From NCBI GenBank assembly GCA_025517465.1, contig JAOPKE010000003.1, positions 248,001 to 312,000 of the forward strand: a DNA stretch of 64,000 nt, written 5' to 3'. This document shows, one piece after another, positions 8,668 to 18,502 of this stretch (the first letter of the stretch is position 1; every line of letters starts with the position of its first letter). The notes beneath the pieces were generated by a model. The model was not told where the DNA came from. It did no database searches and saw only the letters and a list, made by a program, of their open reading frames with translations. The stretch is from Halobacteria archaeon HArc-gm2. GTDB lineage: Archaea > Halobacteriota > Halobacteria > Halobacteriales > Haloarculaceae. The position numbers and the translations under genes are program-made.

Positions 8668-8748
8668 ATAGTGTCGGTTGTACGCCCTACCGGCGTTCGA
8701 CGCGACCGGTGCCGTCTACCGCCGGTGAAAAGTCACAACCGACGCTAT
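8668..8748. repeat. About 80-bp element with 14-bp terminal inverted repeats, copy A
   Basis: ATAGTGTCGGTTGT (8668-8681) and ACAACCGACGCTAT (8735-8748) are inverted repeats with one mismatch. The interior (TACCGGCGTTCG ... CGCCGGT) aligns with a second copy at 22723-22802. The right end touches the stop codon of atpD (8748-8750). It may be a miniature mobile element or a transcribed structured RNA or terminator. Confidence 0.7.
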
Positions 8749-9443
8749 CAGTCGTCGTCGGCCGCGACGGTCGCCAGTTCCTCTTCGGCCGCTTCTTCCG
8801 CACGCTCGGCCTTCTCCTCTTCTTCCTTCTTGGCCTTGATCTTCTTCATGCGGAAGATCTCTTCGCGCTCCTGCTCCTCGAGTTTCTGCTCGATGTACTC
8901 CTGGTTGTCGTAGAGGTCGGGCAGGAGCTTGAACTCCAGGGCGTTGACGCGGCGCTTGGTGGTCTCGATCTCTTCGAGCATCTTCTTCATCGCCGTCTCG
9001 ACCTCCGCGGCGAGGATGATGTTCTCGATGAGTGCCTCGTAGGAGTCGGCCGCCTCGTCGATGCGTGCGGAGGTGCCCATCACGCCGTACCCACGCTCGT
9101 CAAGGGACTTGCGGACCTTCGAGGACTCGATCTGTGGGACGACGACGCCCATGATGTTCTTCGACTGGGTCGTGATCTCCGGGTGTTCCTTGAGCGCCGC
9201 GGCGGCCCCGCGGACGGCGACGTCGCCCTCCATCGCGCGGGCCATGTTGATGGCACGCTGGGCGCGCTCGTAGGAGTCGTCCAGGTCCGAGCGGACGTCC
9301 TGGGCCTGGTCCAGGATGTCCATGAACTCCATGATGAGCCCGTCGCGTTTCTTTTCGAGGGTGTCGTGGCCACGCTCGGAGAGCTCGATGCGGTCCTCGA
9401 TCTGCATGAGCTCCTTGCGCGTGGGTTTGACGTCCTTTGCCAT
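8748..9443 (-). CDS. atpD: A-type ATP synthase subunit D
   Basis: This 231-residue protein is the central-stalk subunit that rotates inside the A3B3 head. The N-terminus [15 protein letters not shown] and the long alpha-helical termini are typical. A very charged Lys/Glu C-terminal extension (about 195-231) ends in an acidic tail, as in halophile homologues. It is separated from atpB by a DUF892 gene and repeat sequence rather than following directly, so it probably has its own promoter in the 9444-9600 gap. Confidence 0.95.
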   Translation of the reverse strand: MAKDVKPTRKELMQIEDRIELSERGHDTLEKKRDGLIMEFMDILDQAQDVRSDLDDSYERAQRAINMARAMEGDVAVRGAAAALKEHPEITTQSKNIMGVVVPQIESSKVRKSLDERGYGVMGTSARIDEAADSYEALIENIILAAEVETAMKKMLEEIETTKRRVNALEFKLLPDLYDNQEYIEQKLEEQEREEIFRMKKIKAKKEEEEKAERAEEAAEEELATVAADDD

Positions 9444-9605
9444 TACTGGGGGCTTACGGACCGAGGCAGTTAATCGTTTTCAGTTGTTCGCGGCGGTTTC
9501 GGCCGTTCTCGTCAGGCGGACGGGGCAGATGGCACAGACGTGGCTCGGAACTGCTGGCGACGGAGAGGAAACGGACCGGGTACCGTACGTGATCCGGACT
9601 CACGG

Positions 9606-9698
9606 AGCCCGATTCCGGCGTGAACGTACGGCTCACGGCTCACTCCGTTCGCCGTTCGCCCGCAAGCTGGCCCCTCCCAGTAGTCGGCGCCGGCCCGA
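9606..9698. repeat. Modular hairpin repeat upstream of atpD
   Basis: The stretch contains GGCTCACTCCGTTCGCC and GCTGGCCCCTCCCAG...GCCGGC, the same loop and spacer modules seen at 2221-2625 and 36427-36566. It lies between atpD and the DUF892 gene, at the point where the ATPase cluster is interrupted. Confidence 0.6.
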
Positions 9699-10199
9699 CT
9701 AGGCCGCCACGATCTGCTGGTAGTCGAACTCCTCGGCCATGCGCTGGAGGTCCTGCAGCGCCGACTGTTCGTCCGCCAGGTTCGCCTCGATGGCCTCGAT
9801 GATCTCCCGGTCCATGTCGGCTTCCTGGGCCCACTGGAGCATGTTCTCGTAGGCCGTTATCTCGTAGCGTTCGGTCTTCTGGGCGGCGCCGATGGCGTAG
9901 CGGTTGGCGACCTGCTCGGCCGGGGCTTTCTCCTCGAAGAACTCCTCGGTCTCCTCGATCATCCCCTGGATGCCCTCGCACTCCTCGCGTTCGGGCTCCT
10001 CGCCGAGCGTCTCGAACGCCTGCTCCAGGTGCTGGATGTGTCGCTCCGTCTCCTCCCTGTGTTCCTCGAAGGCCTGCTGGGCTTCCTCCTGCGTCGTCTG
10101 CTGGCTCAACTCGTCGAGCGCGTCCAGCAGGCGGTGTTCAGTGTCGTAGACGTCTTTCAGCTCGATCAGGAACAGGTCTTCGAGTGTTTCTGCGGGCAT
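9699..10199 (-). CDS. DUF892 (YciE/YciF) ferritin-like protein
   Basis: This 166-residue, almost fully helical, Glu-rich protein starts MPAETLEDLFLIELKDVYDTEHRLLDALDEL, the signature of the DUF892/YciF family. Known members are four-helix ferritin-like proteins linked to stress responses; carboxylate residues in ELKDVYDTEH and the later helices could bind a di-metal site. ATG 10199 fits the family start; the upstream extension is not conserved in character. It lies between atpB and atpD on the same strand, with 115 bp to atpB. I infer a later insertion into the ATPase cluster rather than a role in ATP synthesis. Confidence 0.88.
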   Translation of the reverse strand: MPAETLEDLFLIELKDVYDTEHRLLDALDELSQQTTQEEAQQAFEEHREETERHIQHLEQAFETLGEEPEREECEGIQGMIEETEEFFEEKAPAEQVANRYAIGAAQKTERYEITAYENMLQWAQEADMDREIIEAIEANLADEQSALQDLQRMAEEFDYQQIVAA

Positions 10200-10314
10200 A
10201 CAGATCGACGGACGGGCGTCCTGTGGGTAGTCGTAGTGCCTGCAGTGGCAACCCGCAGACGGCGGCGTGACTGGCGGTTTGAGAAACAGAAAACGGGGAT
10301 AGAGAACTGCGGCG

Positions 10315-11727
10315 TCAGTCCGCGGCGACTTCTTCGGCTTCCTGTTCCTCGTAGTACTCCTCGATGAGGTCCTCGTCGATACGGTTGAGTTCCTCCTTCG
10401 GGAGCATCGAGAGCAGGTCCCAGCCGATGTCCAGCGTCTCGTCGATGGAGAGGTCGGCGTCCGACCCCTGGTCGACGAACTCCGCCTCGAAGCGGTCGGC
10501 GAAGTCGAGGAACCGGTTGTCACGCTCGGAGAGCGCCTCGCGACCGACGATGTTCACGAGGTCGCGCAGGTCCTCACCCTCCGCGTACGCGGCGTACATC
10601 TGGTCGGAGACGTCGGCGTGGTCCTCGCGGGTGAGGCCCTCGCCGATCCCGTCGTCCATCAGCCGCGACAGGCTCGGCAGCACGTTGACGGGGGGTTCGA
10701 TCCCCTCGCTGTGCAGGTCACGGTCCATCATGATCTGCCCCTCCGTGATGTACCCCGTCAGGTCGGGGATCGGGTGCGTGTCGTCGTCACCCGGCATCGT
10801 AAGGATGGGGATCTGCGTGACAGAGCCCTCGCGACCCTTGATTCGACCCGCGCGCTCGTAGAGCTGCGCCAGGTCGGTGTACATGTACCCGGGGTAGCCA
10901 CGGCGACCCGGGACCTCCTCACGCGCGGCGCCGATCTCTCGCAGCGCCTCGCAGTAGTTGGTCATGTCCGTCAGGATGACCAGCACGTGGTATCCCTTGT
11001 CGAAGGCGAGATACTCGGCGGTGGTCAGCGCGAGTCGCGGCGTGATCGTCCGCTCGACGGCGGGGTCGTCCGCCAGGTTGGTGAAGACGACGGAGCGTTC
11101 CAGCGCACCGGTGCGCTCGAAGTCCGCCATGAACTCGTTGGCCTCTTCCTGGGTGATACCCATGGCGCCGAAGATCACTGCGAACTCGGAACCGTCGTCG
11201 TCACCGTCCTCCTCTTCCTCCGGCACCGTCGCCTGGCGTGCGATCTGCAGCGCCAGGTCGTTGTGCGGCAGGCCGGAGGCCGAGAAGATCGGCAGTTTCT
11301 GGCCGCGGACGAGCGTGTTCATGCCGTCGATGGCCGAGACCCCGGTCTGGATGAACTCCTCGGGGTACTCCCGGGAGTAGGGGTTGATCGCCTCGCCGAC
11401 GATGTCGCGGCGTTCGTCCGGGACGATCTCCGGGCCGCCGTCGATGGGCTGGCCGGAGCCGTCGAGGACGCGCCCGAGCAGGTCCTCGGTGACGGGCATC
11501 TTCATCGTCTCGCCCAGGAAGCGAACCGAGGAGTTGCGGTCGATACCCTCGGTCCCCTCGAACACCTGGATGGCGACGTGGTCGCTGGCCGATTCGAGCA
11601 CCTGGCCGCGGCGCGTCTGGCCGTCGCCGGTCTCGATCTCGACGATCTCGTCGTAGCCGACCGGTTCGTCGGTCTCGACGAACACCAGCGGACCGCTGAT
11701 TTCGGTGATGGTCTGGTATTCTTTCAT
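10315..11727 (-). CDS. atpB: A-type ATP synthase subunit B
   Basis: This 470-residue non-catalytic regulatory subunit alternates with subunit A in the hexameric head. It starts [18 protein letters not shown] and lacks a P-loop, as expected. Conserved stretches include [30 protein letters not shown] and [17 protein letters not shown] insert ([14 protein letters not shown]) near residue 173 is a halophilic feature. It starts 2 bp after atpA ends, so translation is likely coupled. It is the last contiguous gene of the cluster before the DUF892 gene. Confidence 0.97.
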   Translation of the reverse strand: MKEYQTITEISGPLVFVETDEPVGYDEIVEIETGDGQTRRGQVLESASDHVAIQVFEGTEGIDRNSSVRFLGETMKMPVTEDLLGRVLDGSGQPIDGGPEIVPDERRDIVGEAINPYSREYPEEFIQTGVSAIDGMNTLVRGQKLPIFSASGLPHNDLALQIARQATVPEEEEDGDDDGSEFAVIFGAMGITQEEANEFMADFERTGALERSVVFTNLADDPAVERTITPRLALTTAEYLAFDKGYHVLVILTDMTNYCEALREIGAAREEVPGRRGYPGYMYTDLAQLYERAGRIKGREGSVTQIPILTMPGDDDTHPIPDLTGYITEGQIMMDRDLHSEGIEPPVNVLPSLSRLMDDGIGEGLTREDHADVSDQMYAAYAEGEDLRDLVNIVGREALSERDNRFLDFADRFEAEFVDQGSDADLSIDETLDIGWDLLSMLPKEELNRIDEDLIEEYYEEQEAEEVAAD

Positions 11728-11729
11728 CG

Positions 11730-13490
11730 TTAGTACATCTCCTGGAGTTCGGACTCGATGTCGTCGACGAGCTCGTCGACGAACTCGTCGTAGTCCTCCT
11801 GGACGCCGATGCGGTTGATGCGCGGCGCGGCGTCGATGTCGGTGATCTCCTCGACGGGAACGCCCGCGTCGAGGGCCTCGAAGGCCGCGTCGTTGTACGC
11901 GCGGATGGCGCCGAGGAGGAGGTAGGTCTTCTCCGGCGGACAGTAGGTGTCGACCGGGTGGAAGCCGTTCTGCTGGAGCCACGCCTCGCGGAGGTAGCGC
12001 GCGACCTCGAGGGTCAGCTGCTGGTCCTCCGGCAGCGCGTCCTTGCCGACGAGCTGGACGATCTCCTGCAGTTCCGCTTCCTCGTCGAGCACGTCGATGG
12101 CCCACTGGCGCTGTTCGGGCCAGTCGTCCTCGACGTTCTCGACGAACCACGGGTCCAGCTGGTCTCGGTAGAGCGAGTACGACTCGTTCCAGTTGATAGC
12201 CGGGAAGTGCCGACGTTCCGCGAGGTCGGCGTCCAGCGCCCAGAACGTCTTGACGATACGCAGCGTGTTCTGGGTGACCGGCTCCGAGAAGTCACCGCCC
12301 GGGGGCGAGACCGCGCCGATGACCGACACGGAGCCCTCGGTGCCGTTGACGTTCTGGAAGTAGCCGGCGCGCTCGTAGAACTCCGAGAGGCGCGCGGCGA
12401 GGTAGGCCGGGTAGCCCTCCTCGCCGGGCATCTCCTCGAGGCGCGAGGAAATCTCGCGCATGGCCTCGGCCCACCGGGAGGTGGAGTCGGCCATCAGTGC
12501 GACGTCGTAGCCCATGTCGCGGAAGTACTCCGCGATGGTGATCCCGGTGTAGACGCAGGATTCACGCGCGGCGACGGGCATGTTCGACGTGTTCGCGATG
12601 AGGCACGTCCGGTCCATCAGCGTGTTGCCGGTGGTCGGGTCCTCCAGCTCCGGGAAGTCCTCGATGACTTCCGTCATCTCGTTCCCGCGCTCGCCGCAGC
12701 CGACGTAGACGACGATGTCCGCGTCGGCGTACTTGGCGAGCTGGTGCTGAGTGACCGTCTTGCCCGAGCCGAACGGGCCCGGAATCGCGGCCGTCCCGCC
12801 CTTCGCGATGGGGAACAGGCCGTCGAGGATGCGCTGCCCCGAGATGAGGGGCGTCGTCGGCGTCTGCTTCTCCTCGGCCGGTCGCTGCTGGCGGACCGGC
12901 CACTCCTGGCGCATCTGGATCTCCTCGCCGGAGTCCAGTTCGACGACCGTCTCCTCGACGGTGAACTCGCCCGATTCGATCGAGACGACTTCGCCGCCCT
13001 CGGAGCCGGGCGGTACCATCACTTTGTGGTCGATACTCGGCGTCTCGGGAACGGTGCCGACGATGTCGCCGGTCTCGACGACGTCGCCTTCGTCGACCTC
13101 GGGCTCGAACTCCCAGGTCTTCTCCAGGTCGATACCCGGGGCGTCGACGCCCCGATCCAGGTACGGCGACCCCATCTTCTCCTCGAGGACGTCGAGGGGG
13201 CGCTGGACGCCGTCGTAGATGGCGTCGAGCATGCCCGGCCCGAGGTCCACGGAGAGGGGTGCACCGGTCCCTTCGACCGGTTCGCCGGGGGAGACGTCGG
13301 AGGTCTCCTCGTACACCTGAATCGTGGTGATGTTTCCTTCGATCTCGATGACTTCACCCATCAGCCCTTCGTGACCGACGTACACGACGTCGTTCATCCG
13401 GGCGTCGAGGTCGGTCGCGGTGACGACCGGTCCCGAGACGCTCTCGATAACGCCGTCCTCTCGGACGTCAGATTCTGTGGCTTGACTCAT
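11730..13490 (-). CDS. atpA: A-type ATP synthase catalytic subunit A
   Basis: This 586-residue catalytic subunit holds the ATP site. The P-loop GPFGSGKT is at residues 238-245. The bulge or non-homologous region typical of A/V-type enzymes precedes it (about 115-185), and the [17 protein letters not shown] stretch is present. No intein interrupts the P-loop region, although some archaeal A subunits carry one. The gene lies between atpF (1 bp away) and atpB (2 bp away) in a tightly packed operon. Confidence 0.98.
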   Translation of the reverse strand: MSQATESDVREDGVIESVSGPVVTATDLDARMNDVVYVGHEGLMGEVIEIEGNITTIQVYEETSDVSPGEPVEGTGAPLSVDLGPGMLDAIYDGVQRPLDVLEEKMGSPYLDRGVDAPGIDLEKTWEFEPEVDEGDVVETGDIVGTVPETPSIDHKVMVPPGSEGGEVVSIESGEFTVEETVVELDSGEEIQMRQEWPVRQQRPAEEKQTPTTPLISGQRILDGLFPIAKGGTAAIPGPFGSGKTVTQHQLAKYADADIVVYVGCGERGNEMTEVIEDFPELEDPTTGNTLMDRTCLIANTSNMPVAARESCVYTGITIAEYFRDMGYDVALMADSTSRWAEAMREISSRLEEMPGEEGYPAYLAARLSEFYERAGYFQNVNGTEGSVSVIGAVSPPGGDFSEPVTQNTLRIVKTFWALDADLAERRHFPAINWNESYSLYRDQLDPWFVENVEDDWPEQRQWAIDVLDEEAELQEIVQLVGKDALPEDQQLTLEVARYLREAWLQQNGFHPVDTYCPPEKTYLLLGAIRAYNDAAFEALDAGVPVEEITDIDAAPRINRIGVQEDYDEFVDELVDDIESELQEMY

Positions 13491-13491
13491 G

Positions 13492-13815
13492 TTAGTCTTC
13501 CTCCATCAGGTCGATACCGATCGCTCGCTTGATCTGCTCGCGCAATCCGCCGCTGCCGGCGCCGCCGCCGAGCGTCACCAGCACCGGTTCGACGCTGGTC
13601 TCGGCGTCCTGGCGCACCCCGCGGGAGAGCGCGTCCATGTCCTCGCTGTGCATCACGACGATGCCGACGTCGTCGTCGTCGAGCATCTCCTCGACGGCCT
13701 CGTCGAGGCGTTCGTCCTTCTCGTCGTCGGGAACGTCGGCGAACTTCCGGACGCCGGCCAGCCGAAAGCCGGTCGTGAAGCTCGGGCTCCCGATCACGCC
13801 TATCTCCTGGCTCAT
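13492..13815 (-). CDS. atpF: A-type ATP synthase subunit F
   Basis: This 107-residue rotor-stalk subunit begins [23 protein letters not shown], with the conserved GVIG...TGFRLAG start of the AtpF/NtpG family, and later [15 protein letters not shown] 13815 is chosen because it gives the family length and overlaps the end of atpC by 4 bp (ATGA type), which indicates translational coupling. The upstream open frame belongs to a shadow of atpC. Confidence 0.95.
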   Translation of the reverse strand: MSQEIGVIGSPSFTTGFRLAGVRKFADVPDDEKDERLDEAVEEMLDDDDVGIVVMHSEDMDALSRGVRQDAETSVEPVLVTLGGGAGSGGLREQIKRAIGIDLMEED

Positions 13816-14891
13816 AGGGTCACCAGCTCCTGTTCGATCTCGTCGGGTTCGAGCCCCGCCTCGCGGCCGCGGGCGATGGCCCGGATGTTGTCGACCTCGC
13901 GCTCCTTGGCGAGGACGTACGAGAGAACCGGACAGACAGACAGCGTGTAGCGGTTCGATAACCGGTCGGCGTACTCCAGCAGGGCCGCGTCCAGCGCCCG
14001 CTCGAAGTCGATGAGGTTGTTCGCGTCCTCGAGGGCGTCGAGCGCCGCATCGAGGTCGTCCCCGTACGTGCTCTCGCGGACGCGCTGGACGAGCTGGTCC
14101 GTGTTCGTCGCCAGCTGCCGGATGGTCGTTTCGTCGAAAAGCTGTCCGCCCTCGATGTAGTACTCGGAGGGGTCGATGTCGGCCCCGCTGCGTGCGAGCC
14201 GCAGTGCGTTCCGGAGGTTCCGGAAGTCGATCTCCGTGGTGAGGAACTCGACGTACAGCGCGGTCGGCGTGTCGGGCTCCGTCACCGTCGGGAGTCCGTC
14301 GACGAGCAGCTCGTAGAAGGCGCGGTCGAGCGCGTTCTCGAGCGGGACGAGCACGTCCATCTCCTCGAAGACCTCGTAGGCCGCCGACAGGCCCTCGTCG
14401 TACACGGTGCCGTCCAGAATGGTGACGACCTCCTCGATGGACCCCGCGTTGACGAGCTGGTCGACGACGTCGTCGGGGAGCTCGCCGGCGCGGATGAGGT
14501 CGTCCTCGATGTGGCTCGCGTCGGCGCCCGCGTAGATGCCGCGGATGACCGTCTTGACGTTCCAGACGTCGAACTTTCGCAGGTAGCGGGCGATGTAGTC
14601 GTACAGCTCGCCCTCTGCCCACCGGAGCAGGTCGTCGAAGTGCTTGGCGAGGTTCCGGTTGAGCGCGTACTCGACGAGGTCGACGCCCCCGTACCGCGAG
14701 CCGAGGGCGTTCATCTCGGTCTCGTACTCGGTCTCCTCCATGAACCGAGCGATCTCGCCGGTTCCCATGCGGACCAGTTTCCGGTAGTCGTCGTCGTCGA
14801 ACAGGGCCGCCCGGCGGGCGCGGACGCGAGCGTTGACGTACTCGTAGTTCCCGGCCCCGCCACTTGTCTGTTCGTCGACTTGCACGGTCAT
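13812..14891 (-). CDS. atpC: A-type ATP synthase subunit C
   Basis: This 359-residue all-helical funnel subunit joins the rotor ring to the central stalk. It shows the internal pseudo-threefold helical pattern of the V-ATPase d/AtpC family, with YEYVNARVRARRAALFDDDDYRKLV at the start and typical segments such as WNVKTVIRGIYAGA. ATG 14891 overlaps the last codons of atpE by 4 bp, so the start is well supported. A longer frame start 16 codons upstream lies inside atpE and is rejected. Confidence 0.95.
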   Translation of the reverse strand: MTVQVDEQTSGGAGNYEYVNARVRARRAALFDDDDYRKLVRMGTGEIARFMEETEYETEMNALGSRYGGVDLVEYALNRNLAKHFDDLLRWAEGELYDYIARYLRKFDVWNVKTVIRGIYAGADASHIEDDLIRAGELPDDVVDQLVNAGSIEEVVTILDGTVYDEGLSAAYEVFEEMDVLVPLENALDRAFYELLVDGLPTVTEPDTPTALYVEFLTTEIDFRNLRNALRLARSGADIDPSEYYIEGGQLFDETTIRQLATNTDQLVQRVRESTYGDDLDAALDALEDANNLIDFERALDAALLEYADRLSNRYTLSVCPVLSYVLAKEREVDNIRAIARGREAGLEPDEIEQELVTL

Positions 14892-15472
14892 TGCTCCTCG
14901 AACAGCCGCGAGCTGACGTCTCGCAGGTTGTCCTCCCACACCGATTCGATAACCGAGTCGAAGGTGTTGTTGACCCGGACGCGCGAGGCGTCACTTTCGA
15001 CGACGACGCCACCGAGGCAGTCGTACTCGCCGGCGTAACTGAAGCCGTCGTAGTCGGCGAGGACGCCCTCGATCAGTTCCTCGTCGTCAGCGCGGCCGTA
15101 GACGTCAACGTCGGCGTCGGCGTCGAACTCGGTGGCGGCCGCGTCGACGAGCGACCGGGTGAGTTCCTCGCGAGTGTCGCCCTCGAGGCCGGCGATTTCG
15201 GCCTCGACCTGTTCGCGGACGTCTTCGAGGACGTCGCGGCGGGCCGAGAGCCGTTCCTGCTTGGCCTCGAGCTTGGCACTGGAGAGGCGCTGTTCGCGCT
15301 CCTGCTCCACCTCGCGCTCGGCCTCGCGCTCGCGCTCTTCGCGGATCGACTCGGCGTCGGCCTCCGCGTCGGCGATGATTTCGTCGGCCTCTGCCTCGGC
15401 CTCCGACCGGAGCGCTTCCGCGCGTTCCTGGGCCTCCTCTCTGATGTCCTCTACGACAGTCTCCATGCTCAT
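14888..15472 (-). CDS. atpE: A-type ATP synthase subunit E
   Basis: This 194-residue peripheral-stalk subunit has a long N-terminal coiled coil (about residues 5-100, rich in EAEAEADE-type heptads) and a globular C-terminal domain that binds the head. The start is ATG 15472 (MSMETVVEDI); a second ATG six bases downstream is possible. An in-frame extension of 85 codons upstream has no coding character. A TATA-like box at 15636-15649 would give an untranslated leader of about 135 nt, unusually long for haloarchaea. It overlaps atpC by 4 bp. Confidence 0.92.
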   Translation of the reverse strand: MSMETVVEDIREEAQERAEALRSEAEAEADEIIADAEADAESIREEREREAEREVEQEREQRLSSAKLEAKQERLSARRDVLEDVREQVEAEIAGLEGDTREELTRSLVDAAATEFDADADVDVYGRADDEELIEGVLADYDGFSYAGEYDCLGGVVVESDASRVRVNNTFDSVIESVWEDNLRDVSSRLFEEQ

Positions 15473-15635
15473 AGTTCGACGGAAGACGTCCCCGGGCTCG
15501 GTTCGTGCGACGTCGATCGACGCCGTCCGGCCGGCCTGGACGGTTTCAGTGGGGTAGCGAGTGTATCCAAGTTCATGATCGTGAGCCTCCTGTAGTTGAT
15601 CGTCCGAACGGGTCAATCTCGGCCTAGACGACCCA

Positions 15636-15649
15636 TAAAACTTCCCAAA
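15636..15649 (-). promoter_or_regulatory. Shared ATPase promoter motif upstream of atpE
   Basis: On the minus strand this reads TTTGGGAAGTTTTA. It matches TTTGGGAAGGTTTA in front of atpK at 13 of 14 positions. The TTTTA part fits a TATA box. The rest of the 342-bp gap between atpE and atpK (15473-15814) shows nothing recognisable. Confidence 0.6.
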
Positions 15650-15814
15650 CGCGCCGATATTCACGCCCCAGACAGCAACCCTCGCCGTCCGTCGAGACCG
15701 CGTCGAGCAAGCCGAAAAGGCCGTCACGGCTCGCGGGTCGTTCGTCGGGCCGATACGCCGACGGGTGATGGCCGGTCGCCCCGGCCGTCCGCCCGGTGAT
15801 CGCTACCGTCGCGA

Positions 15815-16081
15815 TCAGGCCAGGAAGAAGACGACGAACGCGATGATAATCAGGGTCTCGGGGAGCGCAGTGAAGATCAGCGCCGAGACGAACAGATCGT
15901 CGTCCTCGGCGATGGCGCCGACCGCGGCCGACCCGATACCACGCTGTGCGTAGCCGGTACCGAGGGCGGCGAGCCCGACGGCGATCGCGGCGGCGGCAGG
16001 TCCCTCGAGCGCAGGGGCGGCAGCGGCTGCCCCCTCTGATTGCAGTGCGACGTTGGCGAGTTCTGTGATAGTTGCAGTCAT
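15815..16081 (-). CDS. atpK: A-type ATP synthase proteolipid subunit K (rotor ring)
   Basis: This 88-residue membrane protein has a short polar N-terminus followed by two transmembrane helices (about 28-52 and 63-87). The ion-carrying carboxylate is probably E75 in TALPETLIII of helix 2; the small polar loop YAQRGIGSAAVG joins the helices. This is a simple two-helix c subunit rather than a duplicated one. The gene is separated from atpI by 165 bp and from atpE by 342 bp, which suggests separate transcript control of the most abundant subunit. Confidence 0.95.
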   Translation of the reverse strand: MTATITELANVALQSEGAAAAAPALEGPAAAAIAVGLAALGTGYAQRGIGSAAVGAIAEDDDLFVSALIFTALPETLIIIAFVVFFLA

Positions 16082-16138
16082 TGTTTTAGGTCGCGTTTAC
16101 TTCTCTCCGAACAGTTTGCCGTTCTGCGGTTGCGTTCT

Positions 16139-16152
16139 TAAACCTTCCCAAA
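16139..16152 (-). promoter_or_regulatory. Shared ATPase promoter motif upstream of atpK
   Basis: On the minus strand this reads TTTGGGAAGGTTTA, about 58-71 bp before the atpK ATG. It pairs with the near-identical motif before atpE. The spacing fits a TATA/BRE element with a leader of about 30 nt. Confidence 0.6.
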
Positions 16153-16246
16153 TACACTGACCGATTCGGCCGAAAACGGGTGATACGGTGGCCACTACTG
16201 GCGTGTCAGGGGTTTCCACATGTAGAAAATCGGAAGGATCTTCGCG

Positions 16247-18502
16247 CTACTCCTCGGCGGTGTACTCGCGCTCGTGACCGAACGGCGAGTAGGCCGTGCC
16301 GCCACCGTCGTAGAACTTCGAGAAGAACTCGAAGTACTCGAGTCGGATTGCCTGGATGCCCGAGGACGTGACGCCGAGCACGAGCACGACCAGGTGGCCG
16401 ACGATCAGGACGGCGATGCCAGCGACCGTCAGCGCGATGCCGCCGTGCATCATCCCGCCGAACATGACCTCCGCTTCCGGATAGTGTTCGGCCACGTACT
16501 CCGGCCCGTAGCTCAGCATGAAGTGGAACTCGCCGTGGTGCTCGTAGGCACCGAAGAACAGGAGATTTACCGCGAAGGCCATCCCCGCTTTGGCGAGCAG
16601 CACTGCGCTGATTCGCAGGTAGGAGAGGGCGTGAGCGAGCACGACGTGGATCTCGACGAGCTCGTGGGTCGGTCCCACGAGGATCATCAGGATGGCGACG
16701 AGCAACATGGCCGCACCGAGCAGGCCGACCCACTCCGGGAGCCCGGTGAAGCCGAGTTTGAAGGCCGCTTTCTCCCCGCTAGCGAACGCGGTGTAGAGGA
16801 ACTCGGGCTTCGAGTTCGCACCGAGCCGGCTGAAGATGAACAGCCAGAGGCCGACCAGAGCGAACAGCCAGGACCCCGTTTCGAGCATCGCCTCCTTGAA
16901 TCCGTGGAGCGAGTAGTTCTCGGCGAACTCGAAGACGTAGCCCAGGCCCATGTGGACGACGCCGAACAGGGCGGTGATGAGGAACCAGGCCTCGGCCCAG
17001 TACGCGTTGGCCGGCATGAGTCCCTTCTTGATCGGCGCCCCACCGATCAGCGGGTCCCACAGCAGGGTCGAGATCGTGTGCAGACCGAATATCTCACCGT
17101 AGAGGACGCCGAAGACGAGCGTCGAAATCCCGGCCGCGGCGGTGATGAGGCCGAAGTTCTTCATCGCGTCGCCGTCGAACGACTTGTACATGTAGTAGCC
17201 GATACCGGTGTAAATGGCACCGTAGCCGACGTCGCCGATCATGAACCCGAACATGAGCGGGAACGTCAGGAACAGGATTATCGTCGGGTCGAACTCCGAG
17301 TACTTCGGGTTACCGACGGCGTTCGTCAGCAGCTCGAAGGGCTTCGTCGCCTTGGGGTTGTCCTGGACGACCGGCGGGTCGTCGTCGCCCATGGTCACGA
17401 CGCCGCCGTCGGCGACCGTCTCTTTCTCCTGACTCGTCTCTTCCTCGGCGGCGGCCGCTTCGTCGGTCTCGCCTTCGTCTTCGAGCCTGACGGTCGACCC
17501 GTGTCCGTCGACCGTCTTGCCGGGACCGGCTTCCTCCGCGACGGCCTCGTGGCCCTCGTGGTGGCTGACCCGGTCGTACTCGGCCTGTTCGAGCTCCTCG
17601 ACCTCGACGTGGTCACCGACGGCCGCTTCGAGCGCCGAGACCAGCTCGTCGTAGCGGTCGGTCGGCACCCATCCCTCGGCGACGAAGGCGTTGTCGGTCG
17701 TCGCGAAGCTCAGCGGCGCCTCGCGCTTCTGCACTGCGATGGTGAGCGTCTCCTCGGCCGCCAGGAGGAAGCCCGCGACGTCGTCCTTGATGCCCTCAAG
17801 GTCCCGGTCGACGCCGTCGAGTTCGGATTCGAGTTCCGCCTTCCGCTCGCGCAACTCGGCCAGTTTTGCCTCCGGGTTCCCCTCGGCTTCGGGGACGTCG
17901 TAGGCCTGGAACGGCACACCGACGAGCAGGTCGGCGACGGTGACGTCCTCGTTGGCCGGGTAGACGAACACCGCGACGGCGCCGTCCTCGGCGAACACCT
18001 CGTAGGCATCGACGGCGTTCGAGCCCGCAAGCTCCGATTCGATCAGCTCGGCGTCGCCCTCTCCGACGGCGACTTCGAGCGAGTCGTACCCGGAGAGCAG
18101 GTCGAGGTCGATCCCCAGGTCGACGAAGGGCTCGAACGAGCCGATACGGTCCTCGACGGTCCGTAACTCGTCGCGAAGCTCGGAGCGGCGGTCGTCGAGT
18201 TCGTTGACGTCGGCCTGGATCGAGGCGACCTCCGATTCGAGCGCGTCCCGTTCGACGAGCTGCGTCGGTCCCGCGTCCTCATCCTCGACGTCGAGGATGG
18301 ACTCCAGTGACCGGACCGTGACGAGCAGTTCGGAGGCCTCGTTAGCCCCCTCGGCTGGGTCTCCTGGCTCGAACCCCTCCCACGAGCCGTCGTACTCGGA
18401 GAGGTGGAGCAGGTCGAGACCGTGGACCGTCTCGACGACGTCGTCGACGACGCGTTTGGATCCCGTGACCGAGACCCGGCTCATTCGCTCAGGTCTGAGC
18501 AT
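16247..18502 (-). CDS. atpI: A-type ATP synthase membrane subunit I (a-type)
   Basis: This 751-residue protein has a long cytoplasmic N-terminal half (about 1-400) with coiled coil, an acidic low-complexity stretch near 330-385, and a membrane half with about seven or eight helices (about 405-735). The helix containing LSYLRISAVLLAKAG carries a conserved Arg likely to face the rotor carboxylate. It works with the K ring to pass ions. The start MLRPERMSRVSVTG overlaps the 3' end of atpH by 14 bp. The N-terminus is the expected peripheral-stalk attachment. Confidence 0.95.
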   Translation of the reverse strand: MLRPERMSRVSVTGSKRVVDDVVETVHGLDLLHLSEYDGSWEGFEPGDPAEGANEASELLVTVRSLESILDVEDEDAGPTQLVERDALESEVASIQADVNELDDRRSELRDELRTVEDRIGSFEPFVDLGIDLDLLSGYDSLEVAVGEGDAELIESELAGSNAVDAYEVFAEDGAVAVFVYPANEDVTVADLLVGVPFQAYDVPEAEGNPEAKLAELRERKAELESELDGVDRDLEGIKDDVAGFLLAAEETLTIAVQKREAPLSFATTDNAFVAEGWVPTDRYDELVSALEAAVGDHVEVEELEQAEYDRVSHHEGHEAVAEEAGPGKTVDGHGSTVRLEDEGETDEAAAAEEETSQEKETVADGGVVTMGDDDPPVVQDNPKATKPFELLTNAVGNPKYSEFDPTIILFLTFPLMFGFMIGDVGYGAIYTGIGYYMYKSFDGDAMKNFGLITAAAGISTLVFGVLYGEIFGLHTISTLLWDPLIGGAPIKKGLMPANAYWAEAWFLITALFGVVHMGLGYVFEFAENYSLHGFKEAMLETGSWLFALVGLWLFIFSRLGANSKPEFLYTAFASGEKAAFKLGFTGLPEWVGLLGAAMLLVAILMILVGPTHELVEIHVVLAHALSYLRISAVLLAKAGMAFAVNLLFFGAYEHHGEFHFMLSYGPEYVAEHYPEAEVMFGGMMHGGIALTVAGIAVLIVGHLVVLVLGVTSSGIQAIRLEYFEFFSKFYDGGGTAYSPFGHEREYTAEE

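Noticed and set aside
10618-13532. Long plus-strand frames opposite atpB and atpA.
   Set aside because: They are antisense shadows of the ATPase genes without any recognisable motif.
15473-15727. An 85-codon N-terminal extension of atpE.
   Set aside because: It is non-acidic, crosses the promoter motif, and would make the protein much longer than the family.
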